Part shown: piece after piece, positions 43,464 through 51,338 of the stretch | How positions within the stretch are numbered: the stretch's first letter is position 1 | Layout: the number at the start of each line of letters is the position of its first letter | Made by a program: the position numbers and the translations under genes | DNA from: Planococcus chinensis | GTDB lineage: Bacteria; Bacillota; Bacilli; Bacillales_A; Planococcaceae | DNA: 60,015 bases | NCBI RefSeq assembly: GCF_020071995.1 | Contig: NZ_JABWTK010000016.1 | Location: forward strand, 1-60,015 | Reading direction: 5' to 3' | The notes under the pieces: model-generated | Told to the model about the DNA's origin: nothing | The model's input: the letters and a program-made list of their open reading frames with translations, nothing else | Databases searched by the model: none

Positions 43464-43493
43464 TTGACATGCAACCATATGGTTGCGTATAAT
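43464..43493 (+). promoter_or_regulatory. Sigma-A promoter of the ArsR-VOC operon
   Basis: TTGACA (43464-43469), an 18-nt spacer and TATAAT (43488-43493), both elements perfect. Transcription should start near 43500, which is the first base of the ATG, so the mRNA would be leaderless. Confidence 0.8.
43471..43486. promoter_or_regulatory. 16-bp palindromic operator inside the promoter spacer
   Basis: GCAACCATATGGTTGC is a perfect palindrome filling the spacer between the -35 and -10 boxes. A bound repressor would block RNA polymerase; the ArsR-family protein encoded next is the obvious candidate. Confidence 0.7.
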
Positions 43494-43499
43494 GAAGAT

Positions 43500-43775
43500 A
43501 TGAAAAACGACGACGCAATATTCAAAGCTCTCAGTGACTCGACCCGGCGGCTGATCCTGGACGAAATGGTGGAACGCAATGAACTGACTTTGTACGAATT
43601 GACGATCCGCCTCATTTCAAAACACAAACTCGATATATCACGGCAAGCCATTGCAAAGCATCTGGCTCTATTGGACGAGGCCGGCTTAGTGAAATCTGAA
43701 AGGAAGGGGAAGTACCGGATACTCCGGTATAATAGTGAACCTTTGAAGGATTTGCTGGACAGGTGGATCGACTGA
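43500..43775 (+). CDS. ArsR-family transcriptional repressor
   Basis: The ATG at 43500 lies 7 nt after the TATAAT box and has no ribosome binding site, as expected for a leaderless message; the frame runs open upstream through the promoter, which is not coding. The 91-residue product has the ArsR winged helix (FKALSDSTRRLILDEMVERN, then ISRQAIAKHLALLDEAGLVK and RYNSEPLKDLLDRWID). It lacks the metal-binding ELCVCDL motif, so it is of the non-metal type often paired with VOC or SRPBCC genes. Confidence 0.85.
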   Translation: MKNDDAIFKALSDSTRRLILDEMVERNELTLYELTIRLISKHKLDISRQAIAKHLALLDEAGLVKSERKGKYRILRYNSEPLKDLLDRWID

Positions 43776-43864
43776 ACGATAAGCAGGCATTGATGGAACA
43801 TTGCATCGATGGAGCGGCATTGTTTGCAAGGTTCAACATGGAATTGTAAAAGGAGGAAGCCCCA

Positions 43865-44251
43865 ATGAACATCATCGTCACAAGTTTGTTTGTAGAAGAT
43901 CAGGACAAAGCCTTGAAATTTTATACCGAAACACTCGGCTTTGAAAAAAAGCACGACATTCCAATGGGGAAATTCAGATGGATTGCATTGGTCTCACCTG
44001 AAAAGCCGGAAGGTACGGAGCTCTTGCTTGAACCGAATGACCATCCGGCATCCCGGGAATACCAGCAGAAAATCTTTGCTGAAGGCATCCCCGCCACCAT
44101 GTTTGGTGTTTCAGATATTCATGCTGAACATAAGCGCTTAGTGGATGCAGGGGTTAAGTTTTCAATCGAACCGACTGAAATGGACACGGTCACGATTGCG
44201 GTCTTTGACGACACATGCGGCAATTTCATTCAAATTGCGCAGCCAAAGTGA
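43865..44251 (+). CDS. VOC-family (glyoxalase/dioxygenase-like) protein
   Basis: The 128-residue protein is one vicinal-oxygen-chelate unit of two beta-alpha-beta-beta-beta modules: VTSLFVEDQDKALKFYTETL opening, WIALVSPEKPEGTELLLEP, and VAVFDDTCGNFIQIAQPK closing. Members include glyoxalases, dioxygenases and antibiotic-binding proteins; metal ligands are incomplete, so activity is uncertain. It follows the ArsR gene by 89 bp, a common pairing. Ribosome binding site AAAAGGAGG. Confidence 0.88.
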   Translation: MNIIVTSLFVEDQDKALKFYTETLGFEKKHDIPMGKFRWIALVSPEKPEGTELLLEPNDHPASREYQQKIFAEGIPATMFGVSDIHAEHKRLVDAGVKFSIEPTEMDTVTIAVFDDTCGNFIQIAQPK

Positions 44252-44265
44252 AAGTATAAATATAT

Positions 44266-44301
44266 GAGAAAAAGGATTCCGGGAGGAGTCCTTTTTTCTT
44301 T
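44266..44301 (+). terminator. Intrinsic terminator of the ArsR-VOC operon
   Basis: AGAAAAAGGATTC pairs with GAGTCCTTTTTTCT with one G-U pair; strong T run. Confidence 0.75.
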
Positions 44302-44385
44302 GAAAATATATAGGGGAACGAATTATAGATTTAGCCATCAAAGGACCGTTTTTAAGCGATGGAAAATAGTTAAGAAATTTTATGG

Positions 44386-44625
44386 ATGAAACTGCAACGA
44401 AATATAAAGAAATTGCTTGCTGAAAAACCAGCTTCCTATTACGAAACATTTTTGGGGTTAAGTCACTTAAAGGAGCGTTATAAGTTTTTAGAAGAAAACG
44501 GATTTATTACTTACGGAGCAGTTGTGACGGGCCCGGTAAAAGAATTGTTGAAATTGAGAGACGTAGAGGGAGTACAAGGAGAACAGCTTGGAGAAGTGGA
44601 ACTTTGGAATTGGGAAAATCAATAA
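44386..44625 (+). pseudogene. C-terminal remnant of a Sigma_reg_C anti-sigma protein
   Basis: The 79-codon frame encodes KPASYYETFLGLSHLKERYK, then FITYGAVVTGPVKELLKL, and ends GEVELWNWENQ. This matches the C-terminal end of the sigma-factor-regulator (Sigma_reg_C) family, whose full proteins are several hundred residues with a membrane helix. No ribosome binding site precedes the ATG and an in-frame stop lies 15 nt upstream, with no N-terminal part or sigma gene nearby. It is best read as a gene remnant, though expression as a small free protein is possible. Confidence 0.6.
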
Positions 44626-44666
44626 GTTTAGCAGAATGAATAAAGAAAATAGAGAAATCATTAATT

Positions 44667-44726
44667 AAAAAAAGACCTAAACACTGGATGCAAGAGAAGT
44701 TTTACGCCCATGTTTAAGTCTTTTTT
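44667..44726. terminator. Long terminator-like inverted repeat
   Basis: AAAAAAGACCTAAACA and TGTTTAAGTCTTTTTT form an outer stem around a 28-nt centre; suited to stop transcription in either direction. Confidence 0.65.
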
Positions 44727-44780
44727 GATGGAATTAATTTGCCTGTTCTGATTGCTGACTCAGCTTTGAAATGCTGAAAC

Positions 44781-45374
44781 TTAAATAGAACGGACTCGTT
44801 TTCGTCTTTTCACGATCATAAAGACAATAATTAGTACGATCGGCACCAACAGCAGATTGGCATACTGGCTAAAAATTTCACCGGCTTGGGTCCACTGCGG
44901 CCCAAGTTTGAATCCCAGATAAACATATACGGTTGTGATTGGAAGCATCGCAATGTATGTATAAAAGATGAATTTCCAAACATTCATTTTTGCCATGCCG
45001 CATGGAATGGAGACAGCTGTACGGACGCCCGGCAAAAAGCGGCCGAAGAAAGCGACACCGCCGCCGTATTTTTCGAAAAAGCGGTCGGACTTGTTAATAT
45101 GTTCTTCAGTAACCAAGAAGTATTTGCCGTATTTTAACACCATCGGCCGTCCGCCGTATCTTCCAAGGGCATAAAGTGTTAACGGTCCAAGAACGCCTCC
45201 GATGGAACCGGCTAAAATAGCGCCGTACAAAATCAAATCGCCTTGATACACCCAATAACCTGCTAAAGGCAAGACCAGCTCCGCCGGCATGAATTCAAAT
45301 GTCAAAGCAAGCATGATCCCGAAGTAGGAAAGCCCCTTAAACACTTCCATTAATTGTAGGATGATGGTTTCCAA
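44781..45374 (-). CDS. DedA-family membrane protein
   Basis: The 197-residue protein has the DedA/SNARE-associated fold with re-entrant loops and about five helices. Family motifs include FEFMPAELVLPLAGYWVYQG, then GSIGGVLGPLTLYALGRYGG, and FFGRFLPGVRTAVSIPCGMA. DedA proteins act as lipid (undecaprenyl or phospholipid) translocases and help maintain membrane potential. The start is TTG after GGGAGG. Basic tail KRRKRVRSI. Confidence 0.9.
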   Translation of the reverse strand: METIILQLMEVFKGLSYFGIMLALTFEFMPAELVLPLAGYWVYQGDLILYGAILAGSIGGVLGPLTLYALGRYGGRPMVLKYGKYFLVTEEHINKSDRFFEKYGGGVAFFGRFLPGVRTAVSIPCGMAKMNVWKFIFYTYIAMLPITTVYVYLGFKLGPQWTQAGEIFSQYANLLLVPIVLIIVFMIVKRRKRVRSI

Positions 45375-45521
45375 ATATAATTGCCTCCCTTTATTTTTTG
45401 ATTCAAATTATATGCGTATTGCTAATTCAAATAATAGTCTACAAAGTACGAAGTATACCATGAAATTTTCTTGCGGAACAGGAAAAATTTGTGGGGAGGT
45501 AAAGGAAAATATGTGAAACAG

Positions 45522-45561
45522 CAAAAAGGAGAAAGCGCTTTGTGCACTTTCTCCTTTTTGT
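45522..45561 (-). terminator. Intrinsic terminator of the KGG gene
   Basis: AAAAAGGAGAAAG and CTTTCTCCTTTTT with GC/GC extension form a strong stem just after the KGG stop on the minus strand. Confidence 0.85.
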
Positions 45562-45574
45562 ATAAGTTTCGTTA

Positions 45575-45829
45575 TCAGGAATTGCCGCCGCTGTTGCTGT
45601 TTTCTCCGCCTTTGCGGCCGGCTTCTTCTTTGCTCATCTTGTTGTCGTTTGAATTGTTGCCGCCAGAGTTATTGCCACCAGAGTTATTGCCTCCGCTGTT
45701 ACTGTTCTGGCCGCCTTGGGAACCGATTTCTTCATAGAATTCCTTGCCGTGGCTTTCCGATGTTGCTTCTCCGCCTAAACGTCCAGCTTCTTCACGACTC
45801 ATTTTGTTGTCATCGTTTTGGTTTGCCAT
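45575..45829 (-). CDS. KGG/GsiB-type stress protein with Asn-Ser-Gly repeats
   Basis: The ATG at 45829 (after AGGAGG) gives 84 very hydrophilic residues. Two KGG motifs (SREEAGRLGGEATSES, SKEEAGRKGGENSN) flank a low-complexity core of Gly-Asn-Asn-Ser units. KGG proteins such as Bacillus GsiB are intrinsically disordered, hydrophilin-like and made under general stress. The core is encoded by three 15-bp tandem units (45656-45700), so its length may vary among strains. A sigma-B-type promoter lies upstream. Confidence 0.85.
   Translation of the reverse strand: MANQNDDNKMSREEAGRLGGEATSESHGKEFYEEIGSQGGQNSNSGGNNSGGNNSGGNNSNDNKMSKEEAGRKGGENSNSGGNS
45656..45700. repeat. 15-bp tandem repeat inside the KGG gene
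   Basis: Three units close to ATTGCCACCAGAGTT start at 45656, 45671 and 45686, encoding GGNNS units on the minus strand. Confidence 0.8.
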
Positions 45830-45870
45830 GTTCAATTCCTCCTAGAATGGTATTTTTGTTACACCAATCT

Positions 45871-45896
45871 ATAGCCAGGAAAAATTCCAATTAAAC
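45871..45896 (-). promoter_or_regulatory. Candidate sigma-B promoter of the KGG gene
   Basis: On the minus strand GTTTAA (45896-45891), 14 nt, GGCTAT (45876-45871) fits GTTTAA-N12/15-GGGTAT with one mismatch; the start codon is 42 nt downstream. Confidence 0.65.
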
Positions 45897-46034
45897 TCAT
45901 TTTTAGGCGATGTTACCATTTTGTAATATTTTCCACCTTCTATCAAGGAAAAACACTTGTCAGAAAAAACAAGTGGAATCCTCCGGCAAGCATTACCAGT
46001 TGGCAGTCAATGTAATTAATCTCGGGCTGATGTT

Positions 46035-46460
46035 TTACTGCTTTATTTGGCAGCTTATGTGTTCAATAATTTGCAAAGCTGCAGAAAGGCGTTCTGCAAA
46101 ATGTTCTGGAGGTTCTACGGATTCTATGCAGACACTAATGATATGCGGATTTACACGCTGCCCTTGCCGGTAGTGAACAGGAAAAGGAATGCTATGCCCG
46201 CTCAAAGCCGAAAAGAATGCCGCATACTCTTCAGGAAGCAAAAAAATTTCGGCTTTATTAAAAGCAGTGCCATCCTTTGATACACTTTCGAACGAAATGT
46301 CATGATCAAGCATACAAGTGAAAGAGTGATTCTCCACTAGTATTTCTATAATTCTTTTTTTGACGACATTACATTTCCCGGCTTGTTCAATAACGTCGGC
46401 TTCTAGAATGTGAGCCACTTTTTCCTTGGCAGGTGCCTGATCCATTTCGGCTTTTTGCAT
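46035..46460 (-). CDS. DUF1259-like protein
   Basis: The 141-residue protein resembles the DUF1259 (LppY/LpqO) group in its C-terminal two thirds: SFESVSKDGTAFNKAEIFLL, then PEEYAAFFSALSGHSIPFPV HYRQG and NPHIISVCIESVEPPEHFAE. Those align with the AEIVLLQEEVNPF and HnHwl...Prl segments of the family. The usual HNH of the family is not intact, so the assignment is moderate and function unknown. Good ribosome binding site AAAGGGATG. Confidence 0.55.
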   Translation of the reverse strand: MQKAEMDQAPAKEKVAHILEADVIEQAGKCNVVKKRIIEILVENHSFTCMLDHDISFESVSKDGTAFNKAEIFLLPEEYAAFFSALSGHSIPFPVHYRQGQRVNPHIISVCIESVEPPEHFAERLSAALQIIEHISCQIKQ

Positions 46461-46545
46461 ATTGGTTCATCCCTTTCTGTTCGGTTTGTTGGACTTAGAC
46501 ATTTCAGCATATGATTGAGTTCTTGTCATAAAAAATATCCGTTGC

Positions 46546-46905
46546 TCAGGAGTATTGACGGTCCCAGCATTTCGCCAGAAAATCTTTTGTTGCTGGTGTT
46601 GCGCATAATGCGAGAGGTTCATGGAGTTGCTGTACTTTCTCAACCATGTCACGCCCAATACCCTCATTTCGGTAAGAGGGGTTAACACAAGCGTGATGGA
46701 CGCTGAAAGTATGCTCCTTTAACTCAATTCCAATAACTCCGATGAAATCGTCTTCCTCTTTCCATAAATACAATTGCCAATTCGGGTCTTCCTCATAGCG
46801 GTGCATTGATTTTTGGAGGACATTCAGGTTCTGTTCGCCGGGCGTAAAAGATAACAGGCCCATGGCAATTTTTTCATAAGACTTTTTGTACTTGGAAAGT
46901 GCCAA
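46546..46905 (-). CDS. ribT: RibT-like GNAT acetyltransferase
   Basis: The 119-residue protein (TTG start after AAAGGAGG) resembles Bacillus RibT: YKKSYEKIAMGLLSFTPGEQ, YEEDPNWQLYLWKEEDDFIG, then the acetyl-CoA loop VNPSYRNEGIGRDMVEKVQQ. In Bacillus subtilis ribT is the last gene of the riboflavin operon, but no rib gene is next to it here. The substrate is unknown. Its 140-bp leader contains one copy of the repeated motif-plus-terminator element described below. Confidence 0.82.
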   Translation of the reverse strand: MALSKYKKSYEKIAMGLLSFTPGEQNLNVLQKSMHRYEEDPNWQLYLWKEEDDFIGVIGIELKEHTFSVHHACVNPSYRNEGIGRDMVEKVQQLHEPLALCATPATKDFLAKCWDRQYS

Positions 46906-47040
46906 TGGAATTTCCTCCTTTATTCAAAACTTCTGTTAATCATTTAAACCAGGAAAGAGAAGGCAAGAAATATCCAGTGAATAATTTTTGCTTTCAGTTA
47001 TTGCAGTGATTTCAAAAATACCTTCAATAGCTGCAAAAAG

Positions 47041-47106
47041 TAAAAACGCCGAAAAAAGTCTGCACTTTTTTCGGCGTTATTTCCAGCTCTATTGTCTGGT
47101 ATACTC
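47041..47106 (-). ncRNA. Conserved motif plus terminator, copy A
   Basis: On the minus strand a segment GAGTATACC..GACAATAGAGCTGG (from 47106) leads into a perfect 15-bp hairpin (47045-47078) followed by a T run. Upstream are a small ACAGCA/TGCTGT hairpin and a possible promoter (TTGACC near 47172, TATTAC near 47150). The 31 nt before and into the stem match copy B at 27 positions, while the hairpin arms differ in sequence but keep pairing. It lies 136 nt before the RibT-like gene. It could be a short regulatory RNA or leader attenuator. Confidence 0.5.
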
Positions 47107-47398
47107 GACCATACTCTTATGTTCACAGCAGGTTTGCTGTACGTTGTAATAGTATCCGGATTCACAGGGTCAAAAAAATATGTGAATAGCATTTAAATGA
47201 TTTTATGGTTCAATCATACTGAGGAAGTTATACAATGTCAAATGAACCAAGCCAAAATCAAGGGTTTTGAATTCATCAAATCCATTGATCTACTTATATT
47301 TTCTCATCTGTACACGTTAGCAAACTCAAAATTTTCTTTTTTCGAAGTTTATGGCCAGCGTTCTCAATTCCTTAAAGAACGGATGGGGTGGAAAAAGT
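47107..47398. other. Interval with no gene
   Basis: Apart from the possible promoter of copy A, nothing was found. A plus-strand frame from 47197 lacks a ribosome binding site and runs into the end of the DUF2294 gene. Confidence 0.5.
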
Positions 47399-48103
47399 TT
47401 ATTGCTCCTTTACATCGGGGCTTAAGAGCAACACGAGATAACCGACATCCTGATCAAAATTCCAATCCATGAAAATCTCGATTACTTTTCTCTGCAACGT
47501 TTCTTCCAAGCCCGCTTCGTACAACATCGAGCGTTCAAGGGGGCGTTTGACCAGTTTCAAAATCTCGCCGTAACCTTCAGCGATCAAGGCCCTTTCAATG
47601 CCGACCATAATTTCAGTTTGTTTCACCAATAAAGTGCGATTGCTTAGCCAAATGCTTTCAATTGATCCAGGTTTTCGTTCGACTGCTTCCTTGACTTGTT
47701 CGATTTTTTTATGGAAAGTTTTCCGGTTCAATTCAGTTGGCCATTGGAGTGTTGCAGCAGTTGCTTTTTCGTCCATTACGCCAATTATTAACCCGCTTTG
47801 CATCGGGAGGTTCCAATCCGCATACAATTCTGCAAAGTCCAGACCTGCTAATTTCAGCAACTCAGTCTGGATTTGAGGTTTCAGTTCATTCATCAACAAA
47901 TCTCTCGTCTCCAGTACACGCTTCCATTCGTTTTGCTTTAACAGAATCGCTTCCATTGGACTGAGAAATCCTCTGAAGTGGATGGCAATATAGGGGCGTC
48001 TTATTGTGACATACACTGAGGTTGGGCCTTTGCCGAAATGTTTTCGCAATAAATTGGACATATACCCCGATACTTCCGATGAGGTGTTTTTTTCTCCAGG
48101 CAT
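47399..48103 (-). CDS. DUF2294 protein (second of tandem pair)
   Basis: The start ATG 48103 follows GGAAGGAG (TTG 48109 is also in frame). The 234-residue soluble protein has two DUF2294 units; the first shows LLRKHFGKGPTSVYVTIRRP, IHFRGFLSPMEAILLKQNEW, and LYADWNLPMQSGLIIGV, the second IMVGIERALIAEGYGEIL and FMDWNFDQDVGYLVLLL. The family has no proven function and often occurs near sodium or formate transport genes. It is the second gene of a two-gene operon with a close paralogue 68 bp upstream. Confidence 0.85.
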   Translation of the reverse strand: MPGEKNTSSEVSGYMSNLLRKHFGKGPTSVYVTIRRPYIAIHFRGFLSPMEAILLKQNEWKRVLETRDLLMNELKPQIQTELLKLAGLDFAELYADWNLPMQSGLIIGVMDEKATAATLQWPTELNRKTFHKKIEQVKEAVERKPGSIESIWLSNRTLLVKQTEIMVGIERALIAEGYGEILKLVKRPLERSMLYEAGLEETLQRKVIEIFMDWNFDQDVGYLVLLLSPDVKEQ

Positions 48104-48171
48104 AGCCAAAAGCTCCTTCCCGGCGAGTGACAGCCGGCATGTTAAGTAATCTGTGCCAGTATTTTTGAGCT

Positions 48172-48870
48172 TTAACTTTCCTTTTTATCTAAAAAAAGAA
48201 CCATATAACTTACGTCTTGCTGAAAGTCCCAGTCTACAAATAAATCTTGGACTGAACTTTTCAGGATGGATTCTAGATTAAACAGTTCAATAATCCGGTA
48301 TTCCATAGGCCGCTTTGCCAAACGCAGTTCTTCGGTGATGCCATTTTTGATCAGCTGTTTTTCAATATCTACAAGGACACCAAACCGTTCAACGAGAAGA
48401 ATCTGATCGCTTAGCCAGTACAGATTCGTCTGGTCCGGTTTTTTTTGAGTTCGTATGCTGTTCAAAAGAATAATTTCCTCCAGCGTTTCCTGGTCAACAT
48501 CTGCTGGCTTATGGAAGTCATTTGCCGTGCTCCCATTTTCCAGAGGAATCATCAATAAGCCGTTTCGTTTAGACAAATTCCAGTCGGCGTATAAATTGGC
48601 CGGCTGTTGGCCGCTGTAATCCTGCAATCCTTTCAAAAAATCATCTTTAACCGAATGAATCAGTATATCACGGGTTTCCAGAACAGTGTCCCATTTCCCG
48701 TTTTTCAGGAAAATTTCTTCAGCAGGCAATAGAAAGCCGGTTAAGTAAATAAGAAGAAAAGGGGGCTGGAAGGTGACCATCACGTGATCCGGTTTCTCAC
48801 CGAAATGCTCTTCTAAAAAATTTTCAGTGTACGCAGAAATAAGAGTCGGTATATTTTGCTTTTCTGTCAC
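48172..48870 (-). CDS. DUF2294 protein (first of tandem pair)
   Basis: The preferred start is GTG 48870, 8 nt after AAAGGAG; GTG 48879 is too close to it. The 233-residue product parallels its neighbour: ENFLEEHFGEKPDHVMVTFQ, LIYLTGFLLPAEEIFLKNGK, LYADWNLSKRNGLLMIPL, FVDWDFQQDVSYMVLFL. The pair arose by gene duplication but has drifted considerably. The leader upstream holds copy B of the conserved element. Confidence 0.85.
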   Translation of the reverse strand: MTEKQNIPTLISAYTENFLEEHFGEKPDHVMVTFQPPFLLIYLTGFLLPAEEIFLKNGKWDTVLETRDILIHSVKDDFLKGLQDYSGQQPANLYADWNLSKRNGLLMIPLENGSTANDFHKPADVDQETLEEIILLNSIRTQKKPDQTNLYWLSDQILLVERFGVLVDIEKQLIKNGITEELRLAKRPMEYRIIELFNLESILKSSVQDLFVDWDFQQDVSYMVLFLDKKES

Positions 48871-48941
48871 TTGAAACACTCCTTTAAATTCGTCTTAAAA
48901 ATAGGGAGGTGAAATATGTGGCATGCCGGACTTAAGAACGA

Positions 48942-49011
48942 TAAAAAAAGACGCCAAAAAGAATAGTCATTCTCTTTGGCGTTCTTACCAGCTCTATTGT
49001 CCGGAATACTC
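48942..49011 (-). ncRNA. Conserved motif plus terminator, copy B
   Basis: On the minus strand GAGTATTCC..GACAATAGAGCTGG (from 49011) is followed by a 14-bp hairpin (48951-48982, one mismatch) and seven T residues. A TATAAT box at 49097-49092 (minus) would start a transcript of about 145 nt. Between them is a GCCAATC/GATTGGC hairpin. It sits 72 nt before the first DUF2294 gene. See copy A for the shared features. The rest of 48871-49250 holds no gene. Confidence 0.5.
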
Positions 49012-49250
49012 TGCTCAATTGGTGTATTGCCAATCGGAACTGCTTTGGATTGGCGCATTCATACAGCGATTTGTGTAATTTATTCTGAATTATTATACCT
49101 ACACCATACATCTATTCTTATATGAAGTAAAGGATAGAAAGGCTTAAGCGGTTTTTGTAATGTAGAGGAAGTTGAATGATGCTTCGTCTAAAGAGATAGC
49201 AGACCAGGTTCTCATTAATAGGAAGCTTTTCCTTTCGTGCAACTACCGAC

Positions 49251-50024
49251 TTAAAGGATTTGAAGCTTCCGCAGCGCGTATTCAATTCCATTATCTGACG
49301 CTTTTTTGGTGATGAAATCGGCGGAAGCTTTCAAGCGTTCACCGCCGTTACCCATCGCAATTCCAAGGCCAACTATTTCCAGCATATCTATGTCATTGTC
49401 ACCATCGGCGAAAGCAATAGCCTGGGATGAATCGAAACCAAAGTGAGACAAGACACTTTTGATGGCTGCCGATTTGGATACTTCCCGGTGCAAGACATTT
49501 ACGATATAAGGATGCCATCTTCTGAATGAAAGGTCGGGGAAGCGAAATCTATACTTCTTCACCATTTCTTCATCGGCAAATAAACAAAGCAGAAAGACTT
49601 CCTCTTGATGGATCAATGGATGAACCGAAGGATAATCTTCTAGCGATAATGTTTCTTTTAAAGCCGACAATATTTTTGGACCTCTCACATCCGTCATGTG
49701 CAGTCCTTCGGTGTAAAACGACAGCGCATGTTTTTCCGTCTGCGCAAATTCGATGACTTCTTGCAAAATGCCGGAGTCGAGCGGCACTTTATGGAGTATG
49801 TCATTTTGATGCTTTACATATCCTCCATTCGAGGTAATAAAGCAATCAATTCCGAGATCCCGAATCTCATCGCACATCGACAACGGCCTGCCTGTCGCTG
49901 CCACGAGTTGGATTCCCTTCCGCTTTAGTTCTGCAACTGTGTTTTTGGTGCTGCCGGAAATGCGTCCATCCCGATCATCCTTCAATGTGCCATCTACATC
50001 AAAAAAGGCAATTTTGTATTTCAT
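49251..50024 (-). CDS. Cof-type HAD-superfamily phosphatase
   Basis: The 257-residue protein has the four HAD motifs: DVDGTL (nucleophile Asp9, acid Asp11), AATGRPLS, a Lys in VSKSAAIKSVLSHFG and FADGDNDIDMLEIVG. The C2-type cap lies between motifs II and III. These enzymes remove phosphate from sugar phosphates or flavin/PLP phosphates in the cytoplasm; the substrate is not readable. Monocistronic. Confidence 0.92.
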   Translation of the reverse strand: MKYKIAFFDVDGTLKDDRDGRISGSTKNTVAELKRKGIQLVAATGRPLSMCDEIRDLGIDCFITSNGGYVKHQNDILHKVPLDSGILQEVIEFAQTEKHALSFYTEGLHMTDVRGPKILSALKETLSLEDYPSVHPLIHQEEVFLLCLFADEEMVKKYRFRFPDLSFRRWHPYIVNVLHREVSKSAAIKSVLSHFGFDSSQAIAFADGDNDIDMLEIVGLGIAMGNGGERLKASADFITKKASDNGIEYALRKLQIL

Positions 50025-50226
50025 ATGCTCTCCGATCTTTACATCCTGTTTTTACTATCTAGAACGGTAAAACTATAACCATCAAAAATAAAATAATTGA
50101 TAGCTTGATTAATGAAACAAACATAATTTCCTAATAATTCCATTGAAACACAAGGTTTTTCGAATTATAAGACTATTACTTAACAGAAATTTTCTTTAGC
50201 ATAAGGGTAGATGAGGAGGGGGCATA

Positions 50227-50580
50227 ATGAAAGTTTACTCGTTCAGCAAAGAGGCAGGTCGGCGCATAACCAAATTTGATTCGAATTTCACCCTGGCCCG
50301 CATAGCGAAAGCCGACAGCGAGGCACATATCGGATTTATGTTTTTAGAGCCTGGCGAAACAATTGGTTTTCATCAAGCAACGGTCTCTCAACTTTTTATC
50401 GTTACAGAAGGAGAGGGCAGCGTTAAAACTGGAGATCAAGAGCCGCTGAAGCTAAAAGCGGGGCAAGCGATCTTATGGAAAACCGGAGAGTGGCACGGAG
50501 CTTCGACTGAACAAGGAATGACAGCTCTTGTCATTGAGTCGGAAAGCTTGATGCCTTTGGATTTAGCCACGATTAATTAG
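50227..50580 (+). CDS. Cupin-domain protein
   Basis: The 117-residue protein is a single cupin barrel: IGFMFLEPGETIGFHQATVS QLF (motif 1, with one His) and LKAGQAILWKTGEWHGASTE (motif 2). The usual metal-binding HxH is reduced to one His (FHQ), so it may bind a small ligand rather than act as an enzyme. Strong ribosome binding site GAGGAGGGGG. It is followed after 57 bp by a kinase-like gene on the same strand. Confidence 0.85.
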   Translation: MKVYSFSKEAGRRITKFDSNFTLARIAKADSEAHIGFMFLEPGETIGFHQATVSQLFIVTEGEGSVKTGDQEPLKLKAGQAILWKTGEWHGASTEQGMTALVIESESLMPLDLATIN

Positions 50581-50637
50581 ACGGCAATACGGAGTGGTCA
50601 ATTCTGCTTTTGTCGATGAAGAGAAGGGAGAAGGCTT

Positions 50638-51195
50638 ATGAAATCGAAAACACCGCTTGTTATTAGCATTGCCAGCGTTTCAGGAGGAGGCAAGACATTT
50701 AGCGTTTTGCACCTGTTGAAACAATTGCCGAAATCGAAAGCCCTTTTCTTTGATGATTACATATTTGATGGCCCGCAGGACGTACTTGCTTGGGTCGATG
50801 AAGGGGCAAATTACGCCCAATGGCAATTGGACCCGCTTGTACAGGATCTCAAAAAACTGCTTAATGAACCGCTGGAGTATATTTTGATGGATTATCCATT
50901 TGCTTATCAGCATCCGCAGTTGGCTGGGTACATCGATTTTGCTTTCTTTATCGATACACCTTTGGATATCGCCTTGGCCCGGCGAATGCAGCGGGATTTC
51001 ATGGACAGCTCGACGATTGAAATCATGCTGCAAATGCAGCATTATGCCAAAGAAGGCAGAAGAACGTATCTGGAGATGCTTCAAACGGTACTGCCTGATT
51101 CCGATAGGGTGGTTAACGGAACCAAGTCTCTGGATGAAATTTCTAGTGAAATTGCAGCCGCTTTGAGTGGAATAAGAAAAAGAGCTGATTCATGA
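50638..51195 (+). CDS. P-loop nucleoside-kinase-like protein
   Basis: The 185-residue protein opens VISIASVSGGGKTFSVLHLL, a Walker A loop with GGGKT, then FFDDYIFDGPQDVLAWVDEG, Walker B-like YILMDYPFAYQHP and a lid segment ARRMQRDFMDSS. This resembles the uridine kinase/AAA_18 group. It probably phosphorylates a small metabolite in the cytoplasm. It may be co-transcribed with the cupin gene. Confidence 0.82.
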   Translation: MKSKTPLVISIASVSGGGKTFSVLHLLKQLPKSKALFFDDYIFDGPQDVLAWVDEGANYAQWQLDPLVQDLKKLLNEPLEYILMDYPFAYQHPQLAGYIDFAFFIDTPLDIALARRMQRDFMDSSTIEIMLQMQHYAKEGRRTYLEMLQTVLPDSDRVVNGTKSLDEISSEIAAALSGIRKRADS

Positions 51196-51338
51196 GCTTT
51201 CATGTCTAGTGGCTTCTTGAATGCGCTATAGTTCTTCGATTTTGTTTTATATAGCATAGGCACTGCTGGTTAAATTTGTTAATATTAAAATAACCATATT
51301 TTGTCTGTCGAATACTCAGTTAAAGGAAGGCGATTCAC

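Noticed and set aside
46998..47192. Small minus-strand frames over copies A and B sharing SIPDNRAG-NAK
   Set aside because: The shared peptide only reflects the conserved nucleotide motif and the terminator stem; no ribosome binding site, and the rest of the two frames is unrelated.
47197..47472. 91-codon plus-strand frame near copy A
   Set aside because: No ribosome binding site, runs into the end of the DUF2294 gene, and shows no family features.
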